In this document: piece by piece, positions 18,915-29,612 of the stretch
How positions within the stretch are numbered: position 1 is the stretch's first letter
Layout: each line of letters opens with the position of its first letter
Assembly: GCA_903822005.1 (NCBI GenBank)
Contig: CAIJNL010000025.1
Span: 1 to 64,000 of the forward strand
Source: an uncultured Nitrospiraceae bacterium
GTDB lineage: Bacteria; Nitrospirota; Thermodesulfovibrionia; Thermodesulfovibrionales; Dissulfurispiraceae
Direction: 5' to 3'
DNA length: 64,000 nucleotides
The notes under the pieces: generated by a model
Told to the model about the DNA's origin: nothing
The model's database searches: none
Seen by the model: only the letters and a program-made list of their open reading frames with translations
Translations under genes and position numbers: made by a program

Positions 18915-20152
18915 GAGCGTGCTCCTTTTGCCTGCTTGTCACCCTGGCGCACTATGCTTGCCGCATACTCGGCAACAAGAGTGATGGGCGTGTCCGGTCC
19001 GAAGATCACATGCGGGAGGCGCAGATTATCAAGCGTCTTTTTCAGGATTTCTATGCCCTGCACAAGATGCGCGCCTCCCCTTCCGACAACAACAGGGATA
19101 TTCACGGGCCCTTTGGCGTCCACGCATTCCTGAAGGGCGTCGGCAATAGCAGAAAAGGTCTCATCAATCAGCGTGTTATTGGCCTTGCCGCCCAGCAGGA
19201 GCAGGAGCTCGCAGGAATGCAGATGATGATCAAAACATATGGCCGCAGTTTTTTTCATGCGTTCATACGGCGGGTTGCCGCCGAAGTCGGAAAGAAAAAT
19301 GGGGTCTCCTCCAAGCTGCGCCAGGGTCTCGATGATGATGGTGCTTGCGCCGCCCCCGAACAGGACCGGCAGTATCTTCTTGCCTCCGAGGGGCGACACA
19401 TGGGCCTGTCCCTGATGGCTTGATGCGGCCCACGCATTCATCTCGCTCTCGAATTTCGTTTCCACTGTGGGGTACTCAGGCCAGTGCAGACCAAGGTCTT
19501 TCGCCTTGAAGTTGTTTTCATCAAAGGTCGCTTTGAAGTCGCAGACGAATATCTGGCCGCTCTTTGTCACGCGCCACGGATTCACTTCGCAGCTCAGCAT
19601 GCCTGTGGATATGAACATGTCCCACAGGTTGACGAATACCATGGACAGGCGAGAGTTCAGCTTGCCTGTGAGACCGAGCGTGTTGAGGGCCTCAGAGGCC
19701 TGGTACGCATTCAGCCCCTGGAACACATTCAGAGGGACTGTGACCTTATGTTTGTCGGCAATCGATTCTACGTCCATTCCTCCCTTAAGCGATACAGTGA
19801 AGGCAGGGGACAGAGAATGGCTGTTGTACCCGATCGAGGTGTAAATTTCGAGATCGGCAGGCACGCTCTGCACGATATACGCTGCGCGGGGCTGCATGCC
19901 GTTGACTTCAGTAGCCGCCACCTCACGCAATGCCTTCAGTGCTTCGTGTTCTTTTTCTACCTTGATGACAGAACCTGCCTTGCCCCTCTTGCCCGAGAGG
20001 ACGTCGGGTTTAACTATACCAGCGCCCCACTGCTCGAGCTTTTCCTTTAGTTTTGACTGCGACACCGGTTCGGACAAAAACTCCGGTACCGGCAGCTTAT
20101 AGCGCTGGGCAAGCTGTTCCAGAAATGTCAGCTCACCTATTCGTGGATTCAT
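18911..20152 (-). CDS. aclB: ATP-citrate lyase beta subunit (SCS-beta-like ATP-grasp)
   Basis: WGAGIVKPDVLSGKRGKAGSV, INPWRVTKSGQIFVCDFKATFDENN-like region, 4-bp overlap with aclA. Confidence 0.83.
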   Translation of the reverse strand: MNPRIGELTFLEQLAQRYKLPVPEFLSEPVSQSKLKEKLEQWGAGIVKPDVLSGKRGKAGSVIKVEKEHEALKALREVAATEVNGMQPRAAYIVQSVPADLEIYTSIGYNSHSLSPAFTVSLKGGMDVESIADKHKVTVPLNVFQGLNAYQASEALNTLGLTGKLNSRLSMVFVNLWDMFISTGMLSCEVNPWRVTKSGQIFVCDFKATFDENNFKAKDLGLHWPEYPTVETKFESEMNAWAASSHQGQAHVSPLGGKKILPVLFGGGASTIIIETLAQLGGDPIFLSDFGGNPPYERMKKTAAICFDHHLHSCELLLLLGGKANNTLIDETFSAIADALQECVDAKGPVNIPVVVGRGGAHLVQGIEILKKTLDNLRLPHVIFGPDTPITLVAEYAASIVRQGDKQAKGARS

Positions 20153-20241
20153 ACAGCCTCCTTTTTGCGGCCCCAGCCACACATCAATTAATTAACAGAT
20201 ATAACCTTAATGTTCATTATCTGCAGGAATTGACAATAACT

Positions 20242-21195
20242 CTATCCCGTTCCCGGCAGTCCTTTTTTGAAATCAGACAGTTTGGCATACATACTTTTTA
20301 CCGCCTCGGCGGATTTCGCGAAAGCGGCCTTTTCAGGATCGTTCAGTTTGAATTCGATTATCTTCATTACCCCGTTCCTGCCGAGAATGACCGGCACACC
20401 GTTGTATACATCAGTCACACCGTATTCACCAGTGAGATAAGCCGAGCAGGGCAGCAGCCTTTTTTCATCAATGACAATGGACTTGATCATATGGAATATT
20501 GCAGCGGCAGGCGCGTAATATGCGCTTCCGCTCTTGAGCAAGGCGACTATTTCGGCCCCTCCCTGTTTGGTCCGCTGCACAAGTTGCTCAACCCTCTCTG
20601 GGGTAAACATCTCGGTAACGGAAACCCCCTTTACCGTCGTAAACCTGGGCATCAGCACCATCCCGTCGCCATGACCGCCCAGGACCAGCGCCTCAACGTC
20701 CCTCGGCGATACCCCGGCCTCCCAGGCAACAAAGGTCCTGAAGCGGGCCGAGTCGAGTATGCCGCCCATGCCGATCACGCGGTTCTTCTTGAAGCCCGAT
20801 ACCTGCAGGCTCAACTGGGCCATGACATCGACCGGGTTGGTGACTATGATAAAGATCGCATTTGGCGAGAGGGCAGCAGTCCGCTCGACAATATCCGCCA
20901 CGATCCTCGCGTTCGCAAGCAGGAGATCGTCCCTGCTCATGTCAGGCTTTCTCGCAAGCCCGGCGGTCACGACGATAATATCCGACTCGGCCGTGTCTTC
21001 AAAGTTATTAGTGCCCAGTATCGAGGCCGAAGATATCCAGAGCGGTCCCGCCTCGGAAATGTCCAGGGCCTTGCCCTGCGGCACACCCTCGGCAATGTCA
21101 AAGAGAACAACATCCGCAAGCTCTGCCTGTATCATCAGATAAGCAAGTGACGAGCCGACGTTGCCCGCGCCGATAACCGAAACTCTTGTCTGCAT
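20242..21195 (-). CDS. mdh: Malate dehydrogenase (lactate/malate dehydrogenase family)
   Basis: VSVIGAGNVGSSLAYLM, TAGLARKPDMSRDDLLLANA, VTNPVDVM, LGGHGDGMV. Confidence 0.92.
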   Translation of the reverse strand: MQTRVSVIGAGNVGSSLAYLMIQAELADVVLFDIAEGVPQGKALDISEAGPLWISSASILGTNNFEDTAESDIIVVTAGLARKPDMSRDDLLLANARIVADIVERTAALSPNAIFIIVTNPVDVMAQLSLQVSGFKKNRVIGMGGILDSARFRTFVAWEAGVSPRDVEALVLGGHGDGMVLMPRFTTVKGVSVTEMFTPERVEQLVQRTKQGGAEIVALLKSGSAYYAPAAAIFHMIKSIVIDEKRLLPCSAYLTGEYGVTDVYNGVPVILGRNGVMKIIEFKLNDPEKAAFAKSAEAVKSMYAKLSDFKKGLPGTG

Positions 21196-21270
21196 CCTGC
21201 ACCTCCGGGTCCAGTTCTTATGATCACCTAGTTTAAAGACAGACAAGGCAATAAATCACCCTAATAACAA

Positions 21271-21286
21271 AATAATCGGTATTATT
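21271..21286. promoter_or_regulatory. AT-rich near-palindrome in the mdh/sensor-kinase divergent region
   Basis: AATAAT-CGGT-ATTATT with neighbouring ATTATTATTTAG. Confidence 0.4.
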
Positions 21287-21458
21287 ATTTAGTCCGATTT
21301 TGACGATATTAACAGCATGGGGGAGGCCTTGCAGTTTTGCATTTTGGAAACGGCAGTCATTAAAATAAACAACCGCTGTTAGAAGCGTGCAGGAAAGATT
21401 TTACCGGATTTCCAAACCCTTGCCTGATGGAGAGATTATCTGTGGGAGTGTCGGAAAC

Positions 21459-23033
21459 ATGACGTTAAGAAGCAAGATCAATTGGCTGGTATCGATAAAT
21501 ATCATCTTCGTGCTTGTCTTGCTGTTGTCCTCCGTGTCATATATGATCATCGAAAGCACATTCAGGGAGACCGGCGAGCGGGCGCTTGTGGTTGCAAAGA
21601 CCGTGGCAAGCCTGCCTCAGATCGTACAGGCATTTGATAAAAAAAATCCGTCGCAGTCGATCCAGCCTTTAGCGGAAGGCATCAGGAAGAATACCGGGGC
21701 CGAGTTTATTGTTGTCAGCAACATGGACCTGATCCGTTACAGCCACCCGAACCCGGACAATATCGGCAAGCGCATGGTTGGCGAGGACAATGACGCGGTA
21801 TTGAAGGGGCAGGACAGCATCACGAGCGCCAAAGGCACCCTCGGCTATTCTCTCAGGGGGAAAGCCCCTGTTATTGACAGTAATAATAATCAGATCGGGG
21901 TGGTATCAACAGGCTTTCTTGTCCGAAACATCTGGAGCAGTCTTTACAGCATGCTGCTAAAGGTTATAGCAATCGGGATCATAGCGCTTCTCTTTGGCCT
22001 TGTCGGCGCTTATTTCCTGTCCATGCATATCAAAAAACAGATCTTCAATATGGAACCTCACGAAATTGCCTTTGCGACGCAGGAGCAGGCCGCTATCCTT
22101 GAGGCCATACGCGAAGGTATCATCGCGGTCAACAGCAGCGGATGCATTGTAAGCTGTAACCGCGAGGCCAAGAAAATGCTCGGCATGGAGGAGGTAGACC
22201 TGATCGGTAAGGAACTATCTTCGGTGTTTCCTTCGACCCGTCTGCCAGAGGTCCTCAAAGACGGCATCCCCCAGTACGACCAGTCGATGATCGTCGGCAA
22301 CACCCTTGTCATTACCAACAGGGTGCCCGTTTTCCTTGGCGGCAGGGTCATCGGTGCGGTCGCGACTTTCCGCGACAAATTGCAGCTCGACCATATGGAC
22401 GAACGCCTTGCCGATATCGGGCGGTATGTGGATACCCTGCGCAGCCAGAGACATGAATTCATGAACAAGCTCCACCTGATTTCGGGCCTGATCCAGATGT
22501 CCGAATATGAAACCGCAAAGGAAGTCATCGAAGAGGTAAACGAGGAACATCATAACGCGATCCAGTACTATATGGCGAGGGTGCGGGATTCGGCCATAGT
22601 CGGAATCCTCGTCGGCAAGACGCATCTGGCCGGGGAACTCGGGATCAAGCTGTCCATACTGCCTGAATCCTATATCTCTGAACGCTGCCCGCATCGCGAG
22701 ATCGTGGTAACCATATTGGGCAATACTATTGAGAATGCCTTTGAAGCAATAAGGCTGTCTGATGTTAAAATACCATATCCGGCTGTAACGGTCTTTATGA
22801 AAGAGGAAGCCGGTCACCTGATCATCCGTATACGCGACAACGGGCCGGGTGTTGATCCGTCGGTAAAGAAACATCTCTTTGAGGACGGGGCAACGACCAA
22901 AGGAAAAGGCAGGGGGTTCGGTCTCTGGCTGATTTCGCGGCTGATTTTCAATGTGGGCGGCACAGTAACATGCGACAGCTCTTCGGAAGGGACTCTGATG
23001 AGCATCAGCCTGCCCACCGGGAGGGGCAATTAA
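21459..23033 (+). CDS. CitA/DcuS-family sensor histidine kinase
   Basis: N-terminal TM, sensor domain (SVSYMIIESTFRETGERALVVAKTVASLPQI), PAS, LRSQRHEFMNKLHLISGLIQMSEY H-box, GPGVDPSVKKHLFEDGATTKGKGRGFGLWL ATPase. Confidence 0.9.
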   Translation: MTLRSKINWLVSINIIFVLVLLLSSVSYMIIESTFRETGERALVVAKTVASLPQIVQAFDKKNPSQSIQPLAEGIRKNTGAEFIVVSNMDLIRYSHPNPDNIGKRMVGEDNDAVLKGQDSITSAKGTLGYSLRGKAPVIDSNNNQIGVVSTGFLVRNIWSSLYSMLLKVIAIGIIALLFGLVGAYFLSMHIKKQIFNMEPHEIAFATQEQAAILEAIREGIIAVNSSGCIVSCNREAKKMLGMEEVDLIGKELSSVFPSTRLPEVLKDGIPQYDQSMIVGNTLVITNRVPVFLGGRVIGAVATFRDKLQLDHMDERLADIGRYVDTLRSQRHEFMNKLHLISGLIQMSEYETAKEVIEEVNEEHHNAIQYYMARVRDSAIVGILVGKTHLAGELGIKLSILPESYISERCPHREIVVTILGNTIENAFEAIRLSDVKIPYPAVTVFMKEEAGHLIIRIRDNGPGVDPSVKKHLFEDGATTKGKGRGFGLWLISRLIFNVGGTVTCDSSSEGTLMSISLPTGRGN

Positions 23034-23736
23034 TGAAACGCTCAAAACTGCGGGTAATGGTCGTTGATGATGATTTTATGATCGCGAAGCTGCATGGCAA
23101 ATTTGTCGATCACCAGGAAGGCTACGAACTCCTGGGCATTGCCCACAATTATGAGCAGACCCTCTCCCGCATCAGGGAACTCCCGCCTGATCTGATAATC
23201 CTTGACGTCTACCTGCCCGACCGCTCCGGGATAGAGGTTTTGCGTTCCATCAGGTCCGAAAAGATCCCATGCGATATCATCCTGATAACCGCGGCCAAAG
23301 AGATAGAGATTATAGAAGAGGCATTCAGGCTTGGTATATTCGACTACCTGATCAAACCCTTTGATCTGGACCTGCTGAAGAATGCCCTCGAAAAATACCG
23401 CCTGTTCAGAAGTCATATGAAGTCTCCCGTCAATCCTAACCAGCAATTCGTTGACGAGCTTAAAAAAGCCGTGCTGCAAAATCTCATGCAGTCCATGATG
23501 TGCAAAAAGGTATCGACATGCGCACGCTCGACAAAATAAGGCAGTACCTGATAAAAGACGGGGATTACCGCAGCGCGGCCCAGATTGCGGCTTCTACTGG
23601 GGTCAGCCGCTCGACCGCGCGGGCTTATCTCGACTATATGCTCGAACAGGGGATCGCCGAGGAACTGCTGCAATACGGCACGGTCGGGCGTCCGCAGAGG
23701 CTCTTCAGGGCAAAGAAAGAAACCGCCGGAAAATAG
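23033..23736 (+). pseudogene. CitB/DcuR-type response regulator split by a -1 frameshift near 23502-23508
   Basis: Receiver in frame 1 (VMVVDDDFMIAKLHGKFV..DVYLPDRSGIEVL) to stop 23539; HTH in -1 frame (KGIDMRTLDKIRQYL..VSRSTARAYLDYML..YGTVGRPQRLFR) to 23736; break at TGCAAAAAGG. Confidence 0.75.
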
Positions 23737-23797
23737 ATTTTAAAGTCCAGGCTGATACTGGTTAACATACTGTTTCCAATTTATTGAGGGGATTTTC

Positions 23798-24982
23798 ATG
23801 TCGGCGTTACCAGCTGTATTTGCGAATAAACAATTTCAGAACATTGCTGTCAGTCATTTCAATACTACACTCAGTATACATATCCTCGTACCCGTTTTGC
23901 CCGTATTCCTGGCGGGCAAGGGCTTCGCGGAAACAGAAATAGGACTGATCATGGGAGCGGCGGCAGCATCTGCCCTGCTCGTAAGACCCTGGGTTGGCAT
24001 TCAGATTGATACCCGCGGGAGCCGGCCTGTTCTCATACTGGGTCAGATATTGCTGGTGCTTTCGATAGCAGGCCTGTTGTGGTCCGAGACTATCATCGCT
24101 TTCATTGTCCTGCGTCTTGCGTACGGCGTTGCTGCCGCCTTATACGGTACAGGCGCCGTAACTTTTGCGAGCAGCATCGGTACCGGGAAAACGACATCCA
24201 GTGCCATCGCCCTGTACACTCTTATTACAATGATCGGACTTGGATTGAGCGTAAGCCTGGCGCAGGTAATATTCGATAACTATGGTTTTACCGCTATTGT
24301 ACTGATGATCTCGTCATTGATTGCGATCGCACTCTGCGTCATGACATTTCGTGCCGAATCATTTCCCATAAGGCACAGCACGGACGAGAAGGTGCCTTTT
24401 ATGAGTGTATTGAAAACTAAAGCGGTGTTGGCCACATCAGCAGGCCACTTTGGTGCGAGCTTTGCATACGGGGCGATATTCACCTTTATTCCCCTGGCGG
24501 CCATCCAGGTCGGCATTTCTTTTTATTCCATATTTTTTATCTCCTTTGCCGTATCAGTCGTCTTTTCCCGCTTTCTCGTGCAAAGGGTCATCGAGTGGTT
24601 CGGGCTCGAAAAGGCCTGCGTGTATGCTTACGCGTCAATGCTGGTCGGCGGGCTGCTCCTGCTCTTTCCCCTGTCGCCGGTGGTCCTTGTATTGAGCGGT
24701 CTTATTTTCGGCGCGGGGTTTGGCATCACTTATCCCTCATTCGTTTTGTTGCTTGTGCACAGGATAGGCCCGGCCAATCGCGGTACTTCGTTGGGCATAC
24801 TGATGGCGTCATGGGACATTGGCAGTGCCCTGTCCATATCCATATTGGGAGGTATAGCTGAACACTTCGGTTACTTCTACCTGTTTCTTGCAGTAGGCGC
24901 TATGCTGGCCATATGCATGTATATTTTCTTCTCGCTCATCTACAGAAGAAAGTCCGGGCATACGGAATCGGCTGCCTCGTAA
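23798..24982 (+). CDS. MFS transporter
   Basis: 12-TM profile; GLIMGAAAASALLVRPWVGIQIDTRGSRPVL. Confidence 0.85.
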   Translation: MSALPAVFANKQFQNIAVSHFNTTLSIHILVPVLPVFLAGKGFAETEIGLIMGAAAASALLVRPWVGIQIDTRGSRPVLILGQILLVLSIAGLLWSETIIAFIVLRLAYGVAAALYGTGAVTFASSIGTGKTTSSAIALYTLITMIGLGLSVSLAQVIFDNYGFTAIVLMISSLIAIALCVMTFRAESFPIRHSTDEKVPFMSVLKTKAVLATSAGHFGASFAYGAIFTFIPLAAIQVGISFYSIFFISFAVSVVFSRFLVQRVIEWFGLEKACVYAYASMLVGGLLLLFPLSPVVLVLSGLIFGAGFGITYPSFVLLLVHRIGPANRGTSLGILMASWDIGSALSISILGGIAEHFGYFYLFLAVGAMLAICMYIFFSLIYRRKSGHTESAAS

Positions 24983-25187
24983 TTCTGACCCGCTAATTTC
25001 AGACAACCTTTGCCTAACGCCAATAAAGTAAAGATCAATTTTGAATATCACCATGACAAGGACTATCCCAACAGTGCCCTAATTTGGGGCAAGTCCAACT
25101 CTGGCTGTGGTACAATGATTTTGGGCAGGTCAGGATTGCTTTCCGACAAATCTATAGTTCGGATATTAATATATTTGGAGGTCTCAC

Positions 25188-26900
25188 ATGAAAAAAAATG
25201 ATTACTTCCCGGTTGAGAAGAATTATCGAAGCAGTATTGTCGTCGCCAATCCGAACCGGGCTGGTCACAGGGCCCATCTCCGGTCTCTGGGGCTTCTTGA
25301 CGAGGACTTTGAAAAACCATTTATCGGGATAGCAAATTCCTGGAATGAAATGCATCCAGGGCATGTTCATCTTCGCCAGATTTCCGAGGATGTTAAAAAA
25401 GGCATCCTGGCGGCCGGAGGCATTCCGTGGGAGTTTAATACTATTGCCATATGCGATGGTGTTACGCAGGGGCACATAGGCATGCGGTATGTGCTGCCCA
25501 GCAGGGATTGCATTGCTGACAGCATTGAACTCACGGCTGAAGCGCAGCAACTTGACGGGATGGTCTATATCGGTTCTTGCGACAAAATAGTCCCCGCTAT
25601 GCTCATGGCGCTGGTCCGCATAAACGTTCCTTCCGTTATGGTCACTGGCGGTCCGATGATGCCCGGATTCTTCAAAGGCAAATCAGTCGCCATTCCGGAT
25701 ATGAGGGAGGGCGTGGGCAGGTGGGTAGTTGGCGAGTACAGCGACAAGGAAGTGTTGGAGCTTGAGTGTACTGTTTGTCCCGGTCCGGGGTCCTGCGCGA
25801 TGGGAGGCACTGCTAACACGATGTCCTGCGTGGCAGAGGTGCTTGGGGTCTCGCTGCCCGGTTGCGGCACTTCCCACGCCGTAGAGTCCGTTAAGAAACG
25901 CATTGCAAAGCGGAGCGGGCTCGAGGTAGTCCGCCTTGTAAAGGAAAATATCAGACCGAGCGATATCGTCACCTTTAAAAGTTTCGAAAACGCGCTGATT
26001 CTGACTTCCGCGCTCGGCGGTTCGAGCAACGCGTCCATCCATATTCCTGCGATCGCAAGCGAGATGGGCTTCAAGGTAACGCTTGATGATGTAGAGAGAA
26101 TCAGCTCAATAACCCCGCACATTACAAATCTCATGCCCGCCGGCCGTCATGCTTTCTGGGACCTTGAAAGGGCAGGCGGTATTCCGGCGGTAGTAAAAGA
26201 ACTGCTTTCTATAATGCATAAGGATGAAAAAAATATAAACGGGCAGACGATTGCCCAGATTGCGGCTGAAGCAACCAACCGGAATGCTGATGTTATACAT
26301 TCGCTCGACAACCCGTTTCACAAGCAGGGCAGTTACGCAGTACTGCGCGGGAACATGGCTCCCCGCGGTTGTATCGTAAAACAGACCGGGGTGGACCCGG
26401 CTATGATGACGCACACTGGCCCGGCCAGGGTGTTTGATTCTGAAGCCGAAGCCGAGAGTGCAATTTACGATGGGCAGATAAAGCATGGCGACGTTATCAT
26501 TATTCGTTATGAGGGGCCAAAAGGCGGGCCTGGCATGCCGGAGATGCTGGTTGTTACAGCTGCGCTTGTAGGCGTAGGGCTCGGAAAGACAACAGCTATC
26601 GTGACCGATGGGCGATTCTCCGGTGGCTCTCACGGTCCCTGCATAGGCCACGTGGCACCGGAAGCCGCTGCGGGGGGGCCTATTGCATATATCAAAGAAG
26701 GGGACAGGATAAAAATTGATATCCCCAATAGGACCGTCGATATCCTTGTGGATGAAGAGGAAATGGCAAAGCGCAAACTGGAAATGCCTATAAAGCAGAG
26801 GGAAATTAAAAGCCAGGTATTGCGGCGTTACGTCAGTCTCGTAGGAGATGTTTCCGAGGGGGCCACCTTAACGAGGTTTCAGACTGACACAGTAAAATAA
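25188..26900 (+). CDS. IlvD/Edd family dehydratase (dihydroxy-acid dehydratase-like)
   Basis: [69 protein letters not shown]. Confidence 0.9.
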   Translation: MKKNDYFPVEKNYRSSIVVANPNRAGHRAHLRSLGLLDEDFEKPFIGIANSWNEMHPGHVHLRQISEDVKKGILAAGGIPWEFNTIAICDGVTQGHIGMRYVLPSRDCIADSIELTAEAQQLDGMVYIGSCDKIVPAMLMALVRINVPSVMVTGGPMMPGFFKGKSVAIPDMREGVGRWVVGEYSDKEVLELECTVCPGPGSCAMGGTANTMSCVAEVLGVSLPGCGTSHAVESVKKRIAKRSGLEVVRLVKENIRPSDIVTFKSFENALILTSALGGSSNASIHIPAIASEMGFKVTLDDVERISSITPHITNLMPAGRHAFWDLERAGGIPAVVKELLSIMHKDEKNINGQTIAQIAAEATNRNADVIHSLDNPFHKQGSYAVLRGNMAPRGCIVKQTGVDPAMMTHTGPARVFDSEAEAESAIYDGQIKHGDVIIIRYEGPKGGPGMPEMLVVTAALVGVGLGKTTAIVTDGRFSGGSHGPCIGHVAPEAAAGGPIAYIKEGDRIKIDIPNRTVDILVDEEEMAKRKLEMPIKQREIKSQVLRRYVSLVGDVSEGATLTRFQTDTVK

Positions 26901-26933
26901 TTGCCGCTGTCCGGCCGCAGTTTGCTTGTAAAA

Positions 26934-26973
26934 TAAAAAGCCTCTAATCCGGTTAAGGGTCAGAGGCTTTTTG
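26934..26973. terminator. Bidirectional rho-independent terminator
   Basis: aaaaagcctct ... agaggcttttt between convergent genes. Confidence 0.85.
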
Positions 26974-26996
26974 TTTGTTCTGTCTGATCGACCGAT

Positions 26997-27836
26997 CTAT
27001 TGCTTAACCAGTTCCACCCTTCGGTTTTTTGCCCGGCCTTCTTCATTGTCATTGGATGCAACAGGTGTAAGCGGGCCGACCCCATTGGCCTTCAGGCGCG
27101 CAGGAGCGATTCCATATTTGCCAACCAGCGCCTGCATGACTGCCTGCGCCCTGTCCTGGGACAGCCTCATGTTGGAGTCAAGTCCACCGACGTTGTCGGT
27201 ATGTCCGACTACATATACCCTCAGCCCCGCATTGCCCTTGAGCAATTTGGCGATCTCGGCAAGTGCGGCATCTGACTCGGGCTTGATCACCGATTTGCCG
27301 GTGTCAAAGTAAATCCCGTAAATGGCGGTATGGCCTGTAGATTTAATATCACTGAAGAGGACCGCGGCGTTGGCAACAATGTCCTGCGCCATGGCCCCTT
27401 TTTCGACTATGAAAAGAGTAAACTCGGAAGTGATGTAGGCCGATACATGCACCCATATCTCTTTTCCGTCCTTGACCAGTTTCATATACGAATTGCCGTC
27501 ATAATCACTCTTCAGGACTGTTGCACCGATTTTCCTGGCAGCGTTCTCGTAGTTCCTCAGCACCTGAATCCTGCTCGGCTCTTTCGCGCCCGAATTCAGG
27601 GAGTACCTGATTTCATAGACGCGCCCTTCAACGCTGAACTCATTGAGTTTGGCATCCCTGAAGGCGTGATTATCGAATTCTTTCACCTCGTAGCGCTGTA
27701 TGAAATAACCGGGCATGCGGTTAAACAGCGGATGGTCTTTGGAGCCCGCCACATCACCGTCCTGGGCAAAGGCAAGCCCCGTGGTCAGGAGCGACAGGTA
27801 TACGATTCCTAAAAAAATACGTGCAAGTCTGCTCAT
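26997..27836 (-). CDS. OmpA-family outer membrane protein
   Basis: Signal peptide MSRLARIFLGIVYLSLLTTGLAFA; OmpA C-terminal domain YVVGHTDNVGGLDSNMRLSQDRAQAV. Confidence 0.88.
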   Translation of the reverse strand: MSRLARIFLGIVYLSLLTTGLAFAQDGDVAGSKDHPLFNRMPGYFIQRYEVKEFDNHAFRDAKLNEFSVEGRVYEIRYSLNSGAKEPSRIQVLRNYENAARKIGATVLKSDYDGNSYMKLVKDGKEIWVHVSAYITSEFTLFIVEKGAMAQDIVANAAVLFSDIKSTGHTAIYGIYFDTGKSVIKPESDAALAEIAKLLKGNAGLRVYVVGHTDNVGGLDSNMRLSQDRAQAVMQALVGKYGIAPARLKANGVGPLTPVASNDNEEGRAKNRRVELVKQ

Positions 27837-28002
27837 GCTTGTCTCCTCTGTATTTATTATTTGCGGCTTGCAATAGCTTAGCAATAAGCTTACTGGAAAA
27901 AAGAAGGCTTGTCAAAATATCCGGGCCATTCAAAAAATGTCCGGTAAGTGTTAATATATCCGCGGCTGGAAACAGATCTGAATATGTGGACAAGAGAGGC
28001 TC

Positions 28003-29451
28003 ATGAAGAGGCTGCTAAACAAAAAAACGCTGGCCGATCTGATTGTTGATGCGGCTGATGGAAAACATGGCCTGAAGAGGACCCTCGGTCCTGTGAGTCT
28101 TGTGCTCATTGGAGCCGGAGGTATTATTGGGGCCGGTATATTTGTGCTTACGGGGCACGCGGCAGCGCAAATGGCAGGGCCCGCAATAGTCCTTTCTTTC
28201 ATTCTTGCCGCAGTTGCATGCGCTTTTGCGGGTCTCTGTTATGCTGAATTCGCCTCCATGATGCCTGTTTCCGGAAGCGCATACACTTACGCTTATGCGA
28301 CGCTCGGACAGTTTGTTGCCTGGATTGTAGGGTGGGACCTGATCCTTGAATACACGCTTGGTGCTACGACCGTTGCTATCGGTTGGTCGGGCTATCTGGT
28401 CAGTTTTCTCAGGGACTTTGGAATAGTGCTTCCGGAAGCTTTTACATCACCCCCCTTCAACTATCTCGCAGATCAGCACAGCTGGATCGCTACGGGCGCC
28501 CTGTTTAATCTGCCGGCCGTAATCATAGTTATATTGCTTACCCTGATCATTGTCACGGGGATCAGGGAATCGGCCGGCCTTAATGCAGTAGTCGTATTTA
28601 TCAAAGTGGCCATAATACTCGCGTTCATTATTGCCGGGGCTTTTTTCATTAAACCGGAATTGTGGCGGCCTTTTGTGCCCGCAAATGAAGGGCCCTTCGG
28701 GGTCTTCGGTGTCAGCGGAATCCTGAGGGGCGCAGGGGTCATATTCTTCGCTTATATCGGATTTGACGCGGTATCAACACTGGCCCAGGAAGCGAAGAAC
28801 CCCCAAAAGGACATGCCGGTCGGCATACTCGGCAGCCTGGTTGTTTGTACGATTCTTTATGTTGCCTGCTCTCTAGTCCTGACCGGAGTGGTGCCTTACA
28901 GGGAACTGAATGGGCCGGCGCCTTTTGCCGTGGCCCTCGATGCCATGGACCTGCATTTCTTTTCTCCGATGCTCAAAGTCGGCGCACTTGCCGGATTAAC
29001 ATCGGTCATACTCGTCATGTTCCTGGGCCAGACCAGGGTGCTGTTTTCGATGGGCAAAGACCGACTGTTGCCCCCCTTCGTGGCGCGGGTGCATCCCAAA
29101 TTCAGGACCCCGTATATCATAACCTTGATAACCGGGGCCGTAACGGCAGTGCTGGCAGGACTTCTGCCTATAGGCATCGTTGGGGAGCTTGTCAGTATCG
29201 GCACACTCCTTGCCTTTGTCATTGTCTGTTCAGGTGTCCTGGTACTCAGATACTCCCATCCGGGGGCAACACGGACGTTTCGCGCGCCGGGCGGCACGGT
29301 CACTCCTATACTCGGGATTCTTACGTGCCTGTATCTCATGCTCGGACTTCCGCAGGACACATGGATAAGGCTTTTTGTGTGGCTGACGATCGGCTTTGTG
29401 ATCTATTTCGGCTACAGTATCAAACATGCGAACAAAAAGAAATCCGCTTAG
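28003..29451 (+). CDS. APC-family amino acid permease
   Basis: LVLIGAGGIIGAGIFVLTG, FFAYIGFDAVSTLAQEAKNPQKDMPVGI. Confidence 0.9.
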   Translation: MKRLLNKKTLADLIVDAADGKHGLKRTLGPVSLVLIGAGGIIGAGIFVLTGHAAAQMAGPAIVLSFILAAVACAFAGLCYAEFASMMPVSGSAYTYAYATLGQFVAWIVGWDLILEYTLGATTVAIGWSGYLVSFLRDFGIVLPEAFTSPPFNYLADQHSWIATGALFNLPAVIIVILLTLIIVTGIRESAGLNAVVVFIKVAIILAFIIAGAFFIKPELWRPFVPANEGPFGVFGVSGILRGAGVIFFAYIGFDAVSTLAQEAKNPQKDMPVGILGSLVVCTILYVACSLVLTGVVPYRELNGPAPFAVALDAMDLHFFSPMLKVGALAGLTSVILVMFLGQTRVLFSMGKDRLLPPFVARVHPKFRTPYIITLITGAVTAVLAGLLPIGIVGELVSIGTLLAFVIVCSGVLVLRYSHPGATRTFRAPGGTVTPILGILTCLYLMLGLPQDTWIRLFVWLTIGFVIYFGYSIKHANKKKSA

Positions 29452-29527
29452 CCTTTTCATAACGCACTAGTCACGCAATTCATTTCTCAGCCGCTGTCTT
29501 TTGGCGTAATCCACCCTTATCCGACAT

Positions 29528-29575
29528 TTTTGGTACTACATAATTGTTAGATATTACAAATATGTAGTGCCAAAA
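29528..29575. promoter_or_regulatory. Inverted repeat upstream of the nitrogen locus
   Basis: TTTTGGTACTACATA (29528-29542) / TATGTAGTGCCAAAA (29561-29575), 15-bp arms, one mismatch. Confidence 0.6.
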
Positions 29576-29612
29576 TCAATTACAAAACCAGACATATCAA
29601 AGAGTTATGGGC

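Noticed and set aside
20053-21150. 365-aa antisense ORF opposite mdh
   Set aside because: Overlaps a well-supported mdh gene; translation has no domain signature.
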